The position numbers and the translations under genes are program-made. The notes under the pieces were generated by a model. That model ran no database searches. It had not been told where the DNA came from and saw only the letters and a program-made list of their open reading frames with translations. Shown here in pieces: positions 13,681 to 27,244 of a stretch of 64,000 nt of DNA. Where the stretch lies: assembly GCA_963514095.1 (NCBI GenBank), contig OY741270.1, positions 18,140,554 to 18,204,553 of the forward strand. Reading direction: 5' to 3'. Source of the DNA: Eutrigla gurnardus (Eukaryota; Chordata; Actinopteri; Perciformes; Triglidae). Each line of letters begins with the position of its first letter. Position 1 is the first letter of the stretch.

Positions 13681-16600
13681 GTTGTACTTAAATACAATTT
13701 TGAAATACTTGTATTTTAATGGACTATTTCCATGTCATGTTACTTCTTCATTATATTTCAGAAGGAAATATTGTATTTTTTTTGACTCAAATAGAATTAT
13801 TTATCAGCTATGGTTACTATTTGCTTTAATATTGCATTCAAAATATTCAATCAAATGTTCAGATATGATTCATTATTATAGATTACAGGCCCTACCTACA
13901 AAGGTGTTTTGACTTGACTGCTTATGTTTTAGTTACGCAACGCTACATATGCTGGGATCAAAGTGCTGGAAAATCTCTGATGAGTTTTGAATGAACCCAT
14001 GAAGTCTCCCCTTGTTGCATAAGATGTTAAATTGTGTCTCAGGACACTTCTCATCTCTTTCAGGACTCCATATTATTAGACTCTAAATTTTACATAATGA
14101 GTACTTTTATCTTTGATACTCAAAGTACATTTTGCTGGTAATACTTATGTACTTCTACTCAAATATTCTATGCAAGTGTTTTTATATTATAGAATCGCTA
14201 CATATTTGGCTAATTTTATAGTATATCCTGTCTGAATATACTAGTATTCACCCTCTGACTGAAATGCTTCTTTTTTAGCACCTGTCTCTATAAGCCCCCC
14301 TCCCAAAAAGCCCACTCCACTCTGATCGGCTTGCAGGAAATAAATGGCGCACCTTTGCAAAGGTAGTTCTCAAGCCATGGCTGGTATATTGTAAAGCTTT
14401 GTTGAAAACAGTCACTCAGACTTTTTATCATCCATAAATTGTCCACTAGAGGGTGCAAGAGAGGAGCAAATGATAGTGAGACCAGCGAATGTGTCTATAA
14501 GGCATTCCCTTTAATCAACAGTTCTTAATGAACTGATTTTAACATACCGTAATGAAGCATCATAAACCAGCTTTAGAGGCTGTTTTCATTAAGCAGATAA
14601 AGATCTTTGTTCACAAGGTTAGTCATGCTCAGTGTGTAGTAGACTATGTACTGTATGTGACCCTTTCACAGTGAATCAGCAGTTATAACGGCCACATGAT
14701 CTATGATTCATAGAATGTTCTGCTCATAACTGAAGCACTGCTGGAATGAGATCTGACCAAAAAGAAATCATAAAGAGTGATGTATAGATGAAGCTCGAGC
14801 TTAGCCGGGGGATTTGCGTTACTGTTTACCTGAACAGTGTTTGTCAGTAAAAGTCACTGGGTCAGATAATTGAGTAAAAAGAGACAGATGGTGGCAGCAT
14901 TTACTGCTGATTACATGAAGGTCATAAACTGCCTTTCAGTAGCTGGTGTTGTCAGGTCCAAGCCTATTAAACTGCCAGAGCCTGAATCTTAAAGGGATGG
15001 AGAGTGGAGGGGTTTAAACAGTGGGCCAAAACTAAAGACTCCAACATCCAAAGTTCAGGCGTACAATATGAATATCTTACCAAGGATGGTTTCATGTCTG
15101 TAACGGTGCATGTCCCCCCCCAACGTTTAGATTCAGAAGACTGCAGGATCTCTGCATGGCTTATATCAAAAAGAGTACTTGATCTTCTCCTCGCATCACT
15201 GTAGCGAGGGATGTAGCTGCTGTCACTCATACAGAGTAAAATATTCCATACCAGAGGCCTCTAGGCTACAGCAAAATTGCATAGAGTAGCTGTATGTGCA
15301 CAATGCAGGAAATATAAATAGTATATGCTGATGTAGGGCCATGCGCAGTGTTGTGAAAATGACACGAGGACACAGGAGAGGCAGCGTTTTTCTGTAAACC
15401 TGCTGGACAATGCAAAATGCATAATTCTGACAAATGGTTTATGGGATCGCGAAGATATATGACCTTATGGGAAGCCAAAAGAAGAGGAAATGTGCAAATA
15501 TCCAACTATCCGGGCTCTGCAAACTTCTGACTGTGGAGATTTTTCTAAAAACAGAAGGCGACCTTTGATTTAACCCTCGGATAAAGTCTTGTACTTATTA
15601 ATTAATATACTGGAGGAATACTGTGATATTAACACCAGCTCAAGATGTATTCAATGTAGCACAATATAAATATAGATTACACAAAGAGCACTAATGGAAT
15701 GTATTGAGGTTTGCTATGCAATGACTAAACTTGATAACAGTGTAATATGTGGATAAGACACTGTTTCATTCTACTCTGCATTCTGATGCAGAGCTCACCA
15801 TTCATTTGCATTAGTGTGTTGTATTGGTTTCCCTGGGATTGCATGCTGTGGAGAGTGTTTACTGATCACACTGATGTATTTGTCCAGCAACTACGCAGGA
15901 CAGACGATCAATATTCCAATTACAGGTAGATTTCTGTTCTTGCATTGTAGAATACCAGCCATCAGTCAAAATCTGTGTCAAGATGACTGTCAGTTCATGT
16001 GCAAACATACGCTTAGAGCAGGATGTGAACCAATGACCTACAGCTTAAAGATGTGTGGTTCATTCACAAATGTCTAAATAAAATGATGCCATGATGGATT
16101 CCGTGACACAAAACTATATCTGCTTTGGAGTATTGACTGACTGACCAAACTAATATATGGACCAACTGTGTACTACCAGTAATTTGTTTATATGTATACA
16201 TATTTTGTGTCTTCTTCTATATATTTTCCCCCTTTCTTTTTTGTCTCACTTTATTTCATTCATTGTGTTTTGTATGTTGCTATATATGCTAAACTGAGGT
16301 CATAAGGGCACTACTAGATCTTACGCAAACAGCCCCTCCCAACTTGGACTGCTCCACGTATTCTTCAATCTGATTGGCTCAGCCTGACCCTGGGCCGGGT
16401 CACTTACTTCCCTCTGATGTTACACAGCAAAAACGAAAAAATGTTGAAACGAAAAAAGGTAGTCAAGATGAGAAAGAAATGGGTAATTTAAAAAAAAATT
16501 TGAACAATGCACTCTCAGATCAATATTTAGGCTATCATTAGTGTATATACCACTATGCCATATACAAAACAAACAAAAACTTGTTTTGATTCTGTATAAC

Positions 16601-18229
16601 AATGATAGGCCTATTTAATTCTCATTTTCATTTCTAGGAACAAGAGACATTAGATAGGGGAGAGACATGTTAGAATGCACCAGAATGCGGGAAATTGCTT
16701 TTACGTAATTAAAAATTTTATGGAGGAGGAGCCCCAGACCCACCCCCCCTAAACAGGACACATCCCCCACATATCAAATGTTGCTGACGCCCCTGAATGT
16801 GTGTCTGAAGGGGTAAAAGTGACTGAATGTAGTGTAAAGTGCCTTGAGTCGCTAGAAAGGCACATGCAATCTATTTACCATCTATCTCTGAAATCTTGCA
16901 GCTGTGGTGACATTTATAAAATGCCATATCTTTTTTTTTTTTTTAAAGTGACTTCCAAAAATTGGTATCATTAAACCTCGGATTTCTCTCAAAGTAACCT
17001 AAACCTAACAAGCACAACAACACAATGACATCTTGAAATACACATAACTGTATTGTCATCATATCAGAGATTGCAGGTTTTTTCACGTTGAAAGGGGTCC
17101 GGTCCTGCTTGGATGGGTTTCCTGTTGCATGGCTGTTGTCAGATGTCGTTAACATGATGACAAGAACATCCCGTGCCGCCTCCTCTCAGCTGATGTGTGT
17201 CTGTTCAGCTTGACTGGCCTGTAATGAGGAGATGGAGCCCACACTCTTTTTCAATTCAGACTGAACACTGAGAGTCGGCCAGTGGCCTTCCAGATCAATC
17301 ACATCAGATGCTTTGCTTACTTTCTCCCTGGATTCTGACTCACCTCTACTGACGCCACAGTTAAGTGAGGAAAAAAAATCACCTGTCTGTTTTCTCCAGT
17401 TGTCCAGTTAGAGGAGATAAAGCAACCCTGCATCTGCAAGATGCTTAGTCCAAAATAAAAGTTTAATGCTCTTTGATCCCCCTCCCGTCCACTACAAACC
17501 CCATCTTGCCTAGCTAGGTGCATCGGACACTAATGGAGACTGACTCTGCCCGTTTGCTTTGTGTTGCCCCATGCATTTCCTCCAGCTACTGCTCTCCGTC
17601 CAAACGGAGGGAGGGCGGGGAGGAGTGCAGCTCTTAAAGTCGAGACTCATTCATGATCCTCTGGATCATCCGTGGATCAAGTGCTATGGTTGTATCTCCT
17701 CTTCTGCTTTTCCTCTCTTCCCCCCCAGGCACAGATTGGCCGCACATTAATGTTGATTAGCAGAGTGTGAAGGGAAGTGAGCACACATCCAGACGAGGCA
17801 CTCCTTGTGAATAAATATTTGTCATCCTTGTTTGGATAGTGAGGAGTGCTTTCCCTCTATCTCATAGATAGATTGGCCGTTCCTAAAGACCCTATGTTTG
17901 TGACTGCTGTCTGGTTTTTTGAGACTTTACAAAAGCGTGTTTTTCCCTGAGGTCGTGTGAAACGTCCTCACACTATGTCGGTGCATAATTCTTATGCACT
18001 CCTCATTTATAAATCATAAGTGGGGCAATAATTATCTCACACACTGCATATACATAATGCACTGCTCTGTGAATACATAAAAGCAGGGAAAATATAGGTC
18101 AAAATACTAAATTAAATATTATTCTATAATACTACATTTACAGAATATTTACTATATATGGTTTTCATCATCAACACCTACAGCATTGCAATTTCCCTTT
18201 TCAAGGACTGGAGAGAAACCCAATGCACA
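13681..18229. other. Intergenic DNA, no gene recognised
   Basis: AT-rich sequence with no ORF above 90 codons that I can interpret and no exon with recognisable homology. It contains one short repeat block at 16,790-16,875 and several mononucleotide runs. Confidence 0.55.
16790..16875 (+). repeat. Short teleost repeat fragment (AAAGTGCCTTGAGTCGCTAGAAA block)
   Basis: The order GACTGAATGTAGTGTAAAGT, GCCTTGAGTCGCTAGAAAGG, CAATCTATTTACCA matches the end of a very common fish interspersed repeat that usually reads as an AAGCGCTTTGAGT block followed by a CCATTTA block. Only the terminal block is present. Confidence 0.5.
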
Positions 18230-18540
18230 GAACACACGCTGGCAGAACTACTGTACATGAGCAGAGCCGTGATTGGCCAGCAGCTCTGCCACTCAAACAG
18301 CAAATACTCCCCAACGACTTCCTCCGTCCTCCTTTCCTGGTGCAGCCTGGGAGGAGGGAGGGGAATGGATCTTTTCTGTGTGAGTCGCCGGAGCTCCCTC
18401 AGCTTGCTTCTTACCACCTGTCCTTGACTTAGAGTGCTCGTACGAGACTGAGAAGAAGCCGTGCTGCTCGCTCCTCCCTCTGGCTGCTCTCTGTCTGTGT
18501 TTATGTGAGCAGCTGCATTTTCTTTTTAACCTTTTCTTTC
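18230..18540 (+). promoter_or_regulatory. Candidate promoter and 5' leader of the consortin-like gene
   Basis: The base composition changes here from AT-rich intergenic DNA to GC-balanced sequence. An inverted CCAAT box (GATTGGCC near 18,271) is followed by pyrimidine-rich CTCCCTC tracts, then the first recognised coding exon. A pyrimidine run ending in CTTCAG (about 18,548-18,580) could alternatively be a splice acceptor, which would place the promoter further left. The transcription start cannot be fixed from sequence alone. Confidence 0.35.
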
Positions 18541-18652
18541 TGTGTGCTGCTGTTTCTTTCTACCTGTGGTGCTTCAGTGGAGTGTCGAAGCGAGAAACGT
18601 CGGCTGGTGGAGCTCTGATGGGAGGCAGCGCTGGCTCTGGCTGGGACTGGGG

Positions 18653-21600
18653 ATGCTGAACAGGGGGAGGGAGGGCCTGTTCGAGCTGGGACAGCAGCTC
18701 CAGCAGCAGGGGGAGTATCAGGCCGCCCTCCACTGCTTCCTCAGCTGCCTGTTGGGACTGACCCATGTGCAAAGCTTCACCTATCTGCCCAACTGCCTGC
18801 ACCAGGTGAGCCAGATGCCTCAAGACTGGAGACACACACACACACACACACACACATTTGTCTCCCTTTCTTTGTCCTACACCCACATACTAACATGCAT
18901 GTTTATAACATGCTTCCATAAAATCTGCTCTATCGTGTATTTGCACAGCTGCATGAACAGATTTCTCCTTTCGAGCATCATAAACGATCACGCAGGTCCC
19001 ATTCAACCTTGATGTCACTGACAGCAATGTCAAATCTTACAGTAGTCCATCATGTGTCCCTGTGTTGACACTGTTCCATCGTTTCAGGGTGAGTGGGACT
19101 GATAGCGTGCATGCTGCTAGATGAGCTGTCGGACTCATCACGTGTACACTGTAACAGTCACGTCGTTAAAGATACTGTAGGATCCAGCTCATGTCTGTCC
19201 CGTTGTGTGTGGGATTTGGTGTTCGTTGAGGTCACAGGCTTTATGGCACTGTGTAGCCAGGCCAAAGTCTTTGCAGATTACATAGTGGGGCCATTTTCCA
19301 AGGCTGCCATTTAAATTGTGTTTAGTAATGCCTGAAAGAATGTCCCTGATGTCAAAACAAACTCCGGGACTTTGGAACGCGTGGCACGTGTTTGACCGAA
19401 GCAATAGTGTTGTGAAGGGAGCAGAAGTACTTGTTATGACAGCCCATGACATCATACACACGCACACTCGGGAATGCTGTTGAAAATGAATGATCGAATA
19501 ATTAATCCTGTCCCTTGTCTGTGCTTTACAGATCGCAGAACTCTTCATCACTGAAAAGAATTGTATCTTTTACTGACCCAGGGAAAGCCTCACGACTCAT
19601 TTCTCTTCTGATACTTTTACTTTCACCGTCCCTTCAGGACTCTTAACTGTTAGCAAGCGGGCGAACTACAAAACTAGTTTTCTCTTTCTGCGACGTGAAC
19701 ACGCAGAGGATTGTCTGTGATGGAATGCGTGGCAAACTCCCGGCACAATGAAAGATGTAGACCCTTTATGGAAAGCAGTGTAAACGGAGGGGGATGAGTG
19801 GATGTCTCTGGACAAGTTCATAATCACACGTTTGTCCCAGAATGCAATACGTTTTGTGCGCAGCTCAGGCTGTGTGGCCGTCTCTTAAGAGGATTTGTAG
19901 GCTCTTATCGCTGCACAACAGAGCGGAAGAGCACTAATTAACCTGTATGTGCACCGACTAGCCCGTTCACCGCCACCTCACTGCTTCTATAAACTATAGC
20001 GCTATAGGACATAGAGATAATGGAGAGGTGCTGCGTTTCAGGATATATTACCTCTGTGGCTCTTCTCCCTGTTACTGAGACACACAAACACTTAACTTGC
20101 CAGCTCAGGTTTTCTATCTCAGCAAGGCTTACTGTCAATTTTCCAAAATAGGTCGATTTACTGAGGTCCCCTTCATCAATAGCTATCAGGACTCTTCTCA
20201 GCATGGACCGGTATCTACTTAAGTCCAGCATCTACCATGACAGGGCTCAATAATTTTAACGTACAGCACTTTATTACATAACGTCATCAATAATAATGTT
20301 TTTTTGTCATGTCAAACTGTGGCATAAATGTTATGGGTGTAGTTACCGTGTTACATAATTTTACTTTATAGCCATGAAAATGTAATTACATCATACATCG
20401 AGATTTTGTAAGTATAATTCATAATGTACTGACAAACTATGATATTTATTATTTTTATTAATACTATCATTGTGCACAGAGAATGAAAGTATGTGGTCAT
20501 TTTCCATAATTGAGAAGAAAAAATAGTTCAATTTTCATAGTTCTCATGAGCATCATGAGCTGAAGTAGGGATGTGGTGGTTTTAGTCATGGTCCTCTAGG
20601 GAGGTGAAGGGTCAGCGTGCTCAAACTGGGAGAGGATATGGGAACTTTTGGTTTTCACACAAATGTTTATGACAACAGAAGGCTCGGTGTCTCCTCATAT
20701 TTTGTCTGTGTGGCGGTCTAACCAAATTTCACGATTAGGTAATAAAGCTGAATTGACCGTAGTCAAAGCTTGATGTATGGTTATCAGAGCTGGCAGCAGC
20801 TACAAGTGACCTTTGTCCAAAGCCACGGCTGCTGTGTATTTACTGAAACGGTTTCATGCAAAGTGCTGACCCAGACAATTTGACTTTAGACTCAAACAAA
20901 GAGGAGTATGAGATGCAAATCCAGGCACATTGTATATTTACATTGTTAAAGTTGTTATGCAGAGCAGAAAGAGTAGTCATTCAGTCATATTTCATCACAT
21001 TATATATATAGTAATGCTACTGACTAGAGTATTTTATTTCAGGGCACCCTTAGGTGAGTTGGTCAGCACGTGTCTTTGAAGGTGCCGGTGTTAATGCACG
21101 TTCTTGTGGAGTTTTGTGTGCGTAGAGTGGAGCACACATTCTCTGGAGAGGATTGTGTGAAGTTCCTGGTTGTAGCGTTGTTGTGGTCCAGCCAGGTTAA
21201 AAATAGCAGGCAGACCTTTAATGATGGCTGTTGCCCTAATCCTCCCTCCCAGATGGTCCAGCTCACACTCCCCTTATTCCCTGCTGCCAGGTGGCTCCTC
21301 TAGATTTGTCCAAAACATCACATTTGTGCTACGCAATAAAAATAGGGAGTTCCACTTTATTATTAAAAATGCCGGGTTTGATGACAGGACTTGCTTTGCC
21401 ATCTCTTACTGTACTGTACAGTAAATTATTCAGATGTACAGCCACTAATAGCTTTTCAACATCCACCATCTATTTTAGTATCATGTGCTGCTCATCAGAC
21501 CTAAACATTTTTAATGTTTAATCGTCTTTTCTGTATCTGTCTTTATCTGTCCTGTCCTTTTGTTGAGGATCGTATGTACAATAGGATTTGAACTGGTGGA

Positions 21601-24600
21601 TCTGTGCCTGTCCTGCAACCCTGATCATTATTCTCCAGGTGACAAAAAATGAAGGAAACCAGCCGTTGTTGTTTTCAGTTCAAAGCTTAACTGAAAATCT
21701 ACTGTCCATCTTTCCAACCCTTATTATAAAAAGTAGATATTTAGTTTTATGTAAGATATATTAAGGTATAATGGGCAAATTAGGTGAAGAATGAAACCAG
21801 AATGTCATTTATAGCGTTTTAAACATGGGACATCTGGTGTTAAGTAGGACATTAAGACAGGCAGGGCTGTGTTTATTTTAGGCATTCTCCTTCCCATTGG
21901 TCTCTAAATTCACCTGACAAGCATCAATGGTGTCATTTTACAGCGGGGCGGACTCTCAGTTCGCAGAATGCTTTAGACAAAGTGAAGAGGCTCTATTTTT
22001 AGGATTCTTTTTATAGGGAGTCTTTTCATGGAAACAAAAGTGGCATTCAGATCATTTAAAAGGAGTCGGTCCAAAACACAAAAACAAAATGCACTAAAAC
22101 AGGAATATGATATGAGGCAGTGAGGTTTAATCAGATGCTATACTGTGTCCTTTTGTTCAGCATTTAGGATTTGTTTTGCATCACAGTTGCTCCGTACGAA
22201 AACCCCAAATCGGCAGGGAAGCTGTGGCACGTTGAAATCTGCATTGCAACATCCAGACCTCACCATCAACAATCTGCTTTGAATGATTACATATTCTGTT
22301 TTGCCTGGAGGGCTCAGTCATGAGAGGGATGGAAAAAAACAAAAACAAAAAACAGCGCTGAGCTGGGCAACAAGGCTGTTTTTAACTCTCCAACAACTGA
22401 CTAATCCCGTTGACAACTGAGACAGATCCTTCACCTATATAAACAGATGAGAAGGCCCTCCAGTTCATCCAGGCTGAGAAAATGTTCTACGAGGTGGCGT
22501 TGATCGAGCTCACGGCTCTTCATGGCAGCACAGGCAAGTACTTTTGATATGAAGCTATGGATGAATACTTCTGGGAATATACTGTAAGTGCATATACAGT
22601 ACGCATGTATCACATGTATATCATGCAGCCTTTGATGAGTCATCTTCTTTGAGTTTGAATGTCTTTTGGTAATGCTTTGTTTATTTGACTAACTTATAGG
22701 TAACACTGAGATATTGTTCATTTTTTATTTGATTCAAATTAATTGCTAAATCATATGTCTATAGAGGAATCAGAGTATTTTAGTCGGTGCACAGCAGATC
22801 AGCTGAAAGTATAAAAATGTGAATATATGAAACTTGTTACAGGCGAGTTCATTTATAATTCAGTAGAAGAAGAAGTTTTAAAAGAGATACAAAGAATTTG
22901 GAAATCATATTTACTTGAGTTTAACTGGAGCAGTTATTTTAAGAATATTCTCTGTTCTCAAAACATTGTCTAAATTTGTACCAAATTCCAAGTTTTCCTG
23001 ACTTTAAGGATACAATTATTTAAGGGTTGAAGGGTGTGTAATGCAAAATAACATGGAATCAAAATTTCAATTCATTTTTTCATTTCATTTTGAGGGTTTA
23101 TCAAGGCATCACATGCACTGACGCATTGGCAGACAGACTGTGTATTTAGTGAGCAGCTCTCCAACGTGACTTTTGTTTAACCTGCATCTACAAAACAACC
23201 CGCAAACAATACAATATAAAGACACCCTATCCTGTTAACTCACTGAGCTAATATGAAATGACGTCCCGTTCTACCCAAGTGCGTCTTTGTTTATAATATA
23301 CCTGGCGGAGCTGTTAGCCCGCATTCGGAGCGAGGTCGCTCGTTCATCACCCGCTGCTCCAGACGTCTGGCCTTCCTCTGTATCTGCTGCTGAGGCGGCG
23401 GCGGCAGCAGCAGAGCGTGGGCACAGTGGAGGAGAACGGGGACAGACGTGGTAGAAGACAAATGGCCACACTTTGCACCATCTCATTAAGAACTGTGTGT
23501 CGCCATAGAATACTGAAGCTCCTGATTCAGCACTCGCTTGGATTGAACGCTGGACTTCCAGGGGCAGAGCTGGCACGCTTACAAGCTGTCTTTCCTCAAA
23601 CGTAGCCCGTCTCGATATTTCCCCCGTGACAGCTCACATCACTCTAATGTTGTGGGTTTTGTAATGCAAACAAAAGACTTTACCTGTTAAATAAATCAGT
23701 GTAACTTACAACAATTTATTTGCACTGGCTTGTGGCATGGACTGCAAGCTGAACTCAATTCCACCTCCATTATTGTCTGCAAGTGTGTGTGTGTGTGTGT
23801 GTGTGTGCGGTGTGTACAGTACACGTTGCATGTTTGTGGTGTGTCACCGTGTGTCTCAGTGTTACAGTGTGGGCGTGGTGAGTGTGTTGTTTGACTCCCT
23901 TATCCGCTCTCTCCTGCCCTTATCTCTGCTCTCTTGTCTCCGGTCCTCAGTTGGCTCCACTCTGCTGTCTGGGCTTAGAGTCCGCAGCAGTGCTAGACAG
24001 GCTGATAGCCAGATACCCAGGGCTTTTTAGGTTTTATTTTTCAAACTGTGCAGCGCCACAGAGGGAAAGCGCTCAAAGGACAGTGAGGCGAGAGGAATAG
24101 ACAGAAAGGCGAGCACAGAGGGAGAGACTGAGTGCTTTGCTGGCGGGCTGACTGTGATTCCATGCCCTGTGTTTGTGTAACAGGGCCTCAGGAGGAGGCG
24201 ACGCTGGGCTCTGCGGGATGGAGCGAGGAGCTTTCGGAGCAGGCCTCCCAGGCACAGCACCTCGAGCGGCTGGCCCAGCTCTGCATCATGAGCAAACAGT
24301 AGGTAAAACTGTGTCCTGCTGTAGCTTCTGTTGTGGTGTAATTCGTGGTGGTTACATGTTCTGTGACTTTTTACTTTTGCATTTCTGCATTTGACCCTTC
24401 GTCGTCATTTCACAGAGCTGTGAAAATGGTGGAAACAATATATTTGCATTTGTGTCTCTTATCAGATTTATGCCGAAAGCAGCCGCTCTGAGCAATAAAA
24501 TGCTAATTTGTTCATAAAGTCAAACCCTGAGTTTAACTCATATATATACTATATAAGTATATCTCAGACTGATATCATCTTGTGATAATTAACGCACGGT

Positions 24601-27207
24601 CACTAACAAAATTATTTGGCTTGCTTAGGATACATTTGTGCAACAGATTGCTTTTATTACCATGTCATGGTTATTTGTCGTGTTTTAATATTAATCATTG
24701 ACAAAATGAGAAATGGGATAATAATGTATCCATGTCCACTTGCACGTACACACATCGGCCATTCTGGAATGGAAATGATTCGAACCAGATAAACTCTGGC
24801 TCCAAGTCTTTTTTTTTTTGCTAGAGTTGAATTTCCCTGTAGATGTGGAGAAAAGAGACACCGCACTTTACGTGAGTGTTTCAGAAGAAACGCCTTAACT
24901 GGATCTGGAGTCTCCTGTTGCAGGGGTACTTTGTTAGGCCGTAGCATGCACCTACTTTTTGTGCCTCTGTTGTCATTGTTGGGATTAGGCCATTTAACCT
25001 GATTGCCAGAGAGGGTGACAGAGGGTGGAAGGCTTGTTTGACGGAGGGCTGGTCAGAGAGCTTCACTAAGGCAGGGAGCATATAGTGGAGATGGTACTGA
25101 CTATTGGTTAATAACTAAATAAGAACAAGCAGGAATTTGATTCCACTCTTCAAAATGAGGAACATAAAAACCCAGATTAACTTTGTTATCTATCAGTGGG
25201 GAAATCTTAATGCCCAAAAGCTCTTACTACCTCCAACATAAGCCTCAATCCGAGTCTTTCTGTCCTTCAGACAGGAAGTTGTTACTCCCTGACTCTCTCA
25301 GAGATGTCGTAGGAAGTCCTTTGGGCCTGCGAAGGGCTTTTCTGTCTTTTGCCGATCCGATTTCCCCTGAAAAGGACGTTCTAAAGCAGAGCAAACTGAC
25401 ACCTGGCCATTACTAATTGAAGGGAAGTGTGGGTTTGGAGCAGCAAAGACGACATCTGTCACACTAAACAGAGCTTGCTCTACATCTATAGGCACACGTG
25501 AGGGTGATGAATGTCCTTGGCCGGCTTTCTAGGGCAGATATGAATGGAACGGCTGGCAGATTCTCAATGTGCCACATCGTAGCTTAGCACTAAGCAGAAG
25601 AGTAGTGGAAGGTCAGTAAACCAACCTGTGAGCGCCATGCCGTCTGTAATTCATCCCGGAGAATAGAAAGGGGCAGTCAGGCTGGCAGAAATAGACGGGT
25701 TTCCACTTCCTCCATCAGGCGCCTGAGAACCTGCAGCCCTGCTCTCTGTCTAATCACAGCATGCGCATGTTTGGATTTCTCATGCAGCTGTAACCGATAC
25801 GCTCGGCTGGCTGTGCAGCACACGCCACTACATTTGATTAAGGTCAGGTGTTGTTGTCTTCGAAAAATGTTTGCGTTTCAATGGAAGAAGAATGTAGTGT
25901 ATTGTTAAACGGTGCAATCTTTCCTTCTCCTTTCAGGCCACACCTTGCTCTAGAATACAGCGGTAAGGTATGTACATCATTCTCCAGATTCTTTTTTTCA
26001 CAAACGGAAAAAGTTTATGGCACTCATGCGTCAACTTCAGATCTCTGCTGTCTGTTTTATTAATCTGCCAGGCTGCAAAGATCCACCAGAGGGCCTTTGG
26101 TAATGACCACCCTATTACTGCCAGAAGCCTGGAGCTTATGGCCACCGTCTATGCTGAGATTGGCAAGACTGAATATTCAGGTAAACACTCACCTGGGATG
26201 ATTGACTACTGCCATCCTGATACAGGATGCTTTAGAGAGCACACAGCACGGTGAGAATGTGGTTTAAAGCAAATCAGTTAGCCTTCGAACCATGTCAACC
26301 CTTGAAAACGTTAAATTAATAAACACTTGCAGTCACGTCGGACATGGGAGTGCTTTTATGCAGATGCTAAAGAAAAGAAAGCTTTGTGACAGTTTGAGGG
26401 CGGCGTTTTTTCCGTACAGTATGTCTGCTTGGCTTGCATTAAGAGGGAGGAACTCTCTAAACTCGCAGCATTTTTGTGAGAACTGCTGTGGTGTAAAAAG
26501 CAATATTCACAAAGCAGCCTCTCTGTCGAGTCAGCTTTCAGAGGCAGTGGTGCTGAACAGGGCGCGCTACAGGGAGACAGGAGTGTACAGCCTATAAAGA
26601 CAGATTTACAACACTCCTTGTTGTTCTCCTCATATGGTGGTCAACGTGTTTGGTTCTATGGTGAGAAGGTGCAGGGTCAGAGCGCTTTTATCTGTTGTTG
26701 CAGATCAGGACACACAGGAGTTGCTTTGTGTGTACGACCTTTTATTTTGTACTGTACACACTCTTTGGCCCACACTAAGGCGCTTCATGTTTAACAGGTT
26801 ACAGCCCTCTTCTCCTAAATACAGTTCCCTGTAATCTCCCTGTCACCCTCCCTCAGCTAACAAACTACGTGTGTGTTTGAAAGTCCAATTCGTTTGTCAA
26901 CTGTAGTGCGTCATGTAGAAGTGTATGTTAACATTTATAAACTATAAGGGAACAGTCATTTTAACAATATCCACCAAATTCTATTTTAGATATCATGGTA
27001 ATGAATAACTAGGAATAGGGGGAGGCTGAAACTACTCTCCTTTCAGAAAAAAGTTTCTTTATTATTTATTTATTTATTTATTTTAAAGTTTACAGTCTCT
27101 TATGAAATATGTCCCTAAATATATGACCCCTGATTTTATTTTGGTTGAATTATCTTCAAAACAACTAGCTGGAGTAATAGATAGGAAGTATTCACATTTG
27201 TATTTAC

Positions 27208-27244
<37 letters not shown>

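Noticed and set aside
23271..23605. GC-rich open frames with Ala/Arg runs in intron 3 of the consortin-like gene
   Set aside because: The GC-rich island contains a short CGG/CAG-type run. No frame joins to the neighbouring exons in phase and no homology is evident. It might be an old insertion, but I cannot name it.
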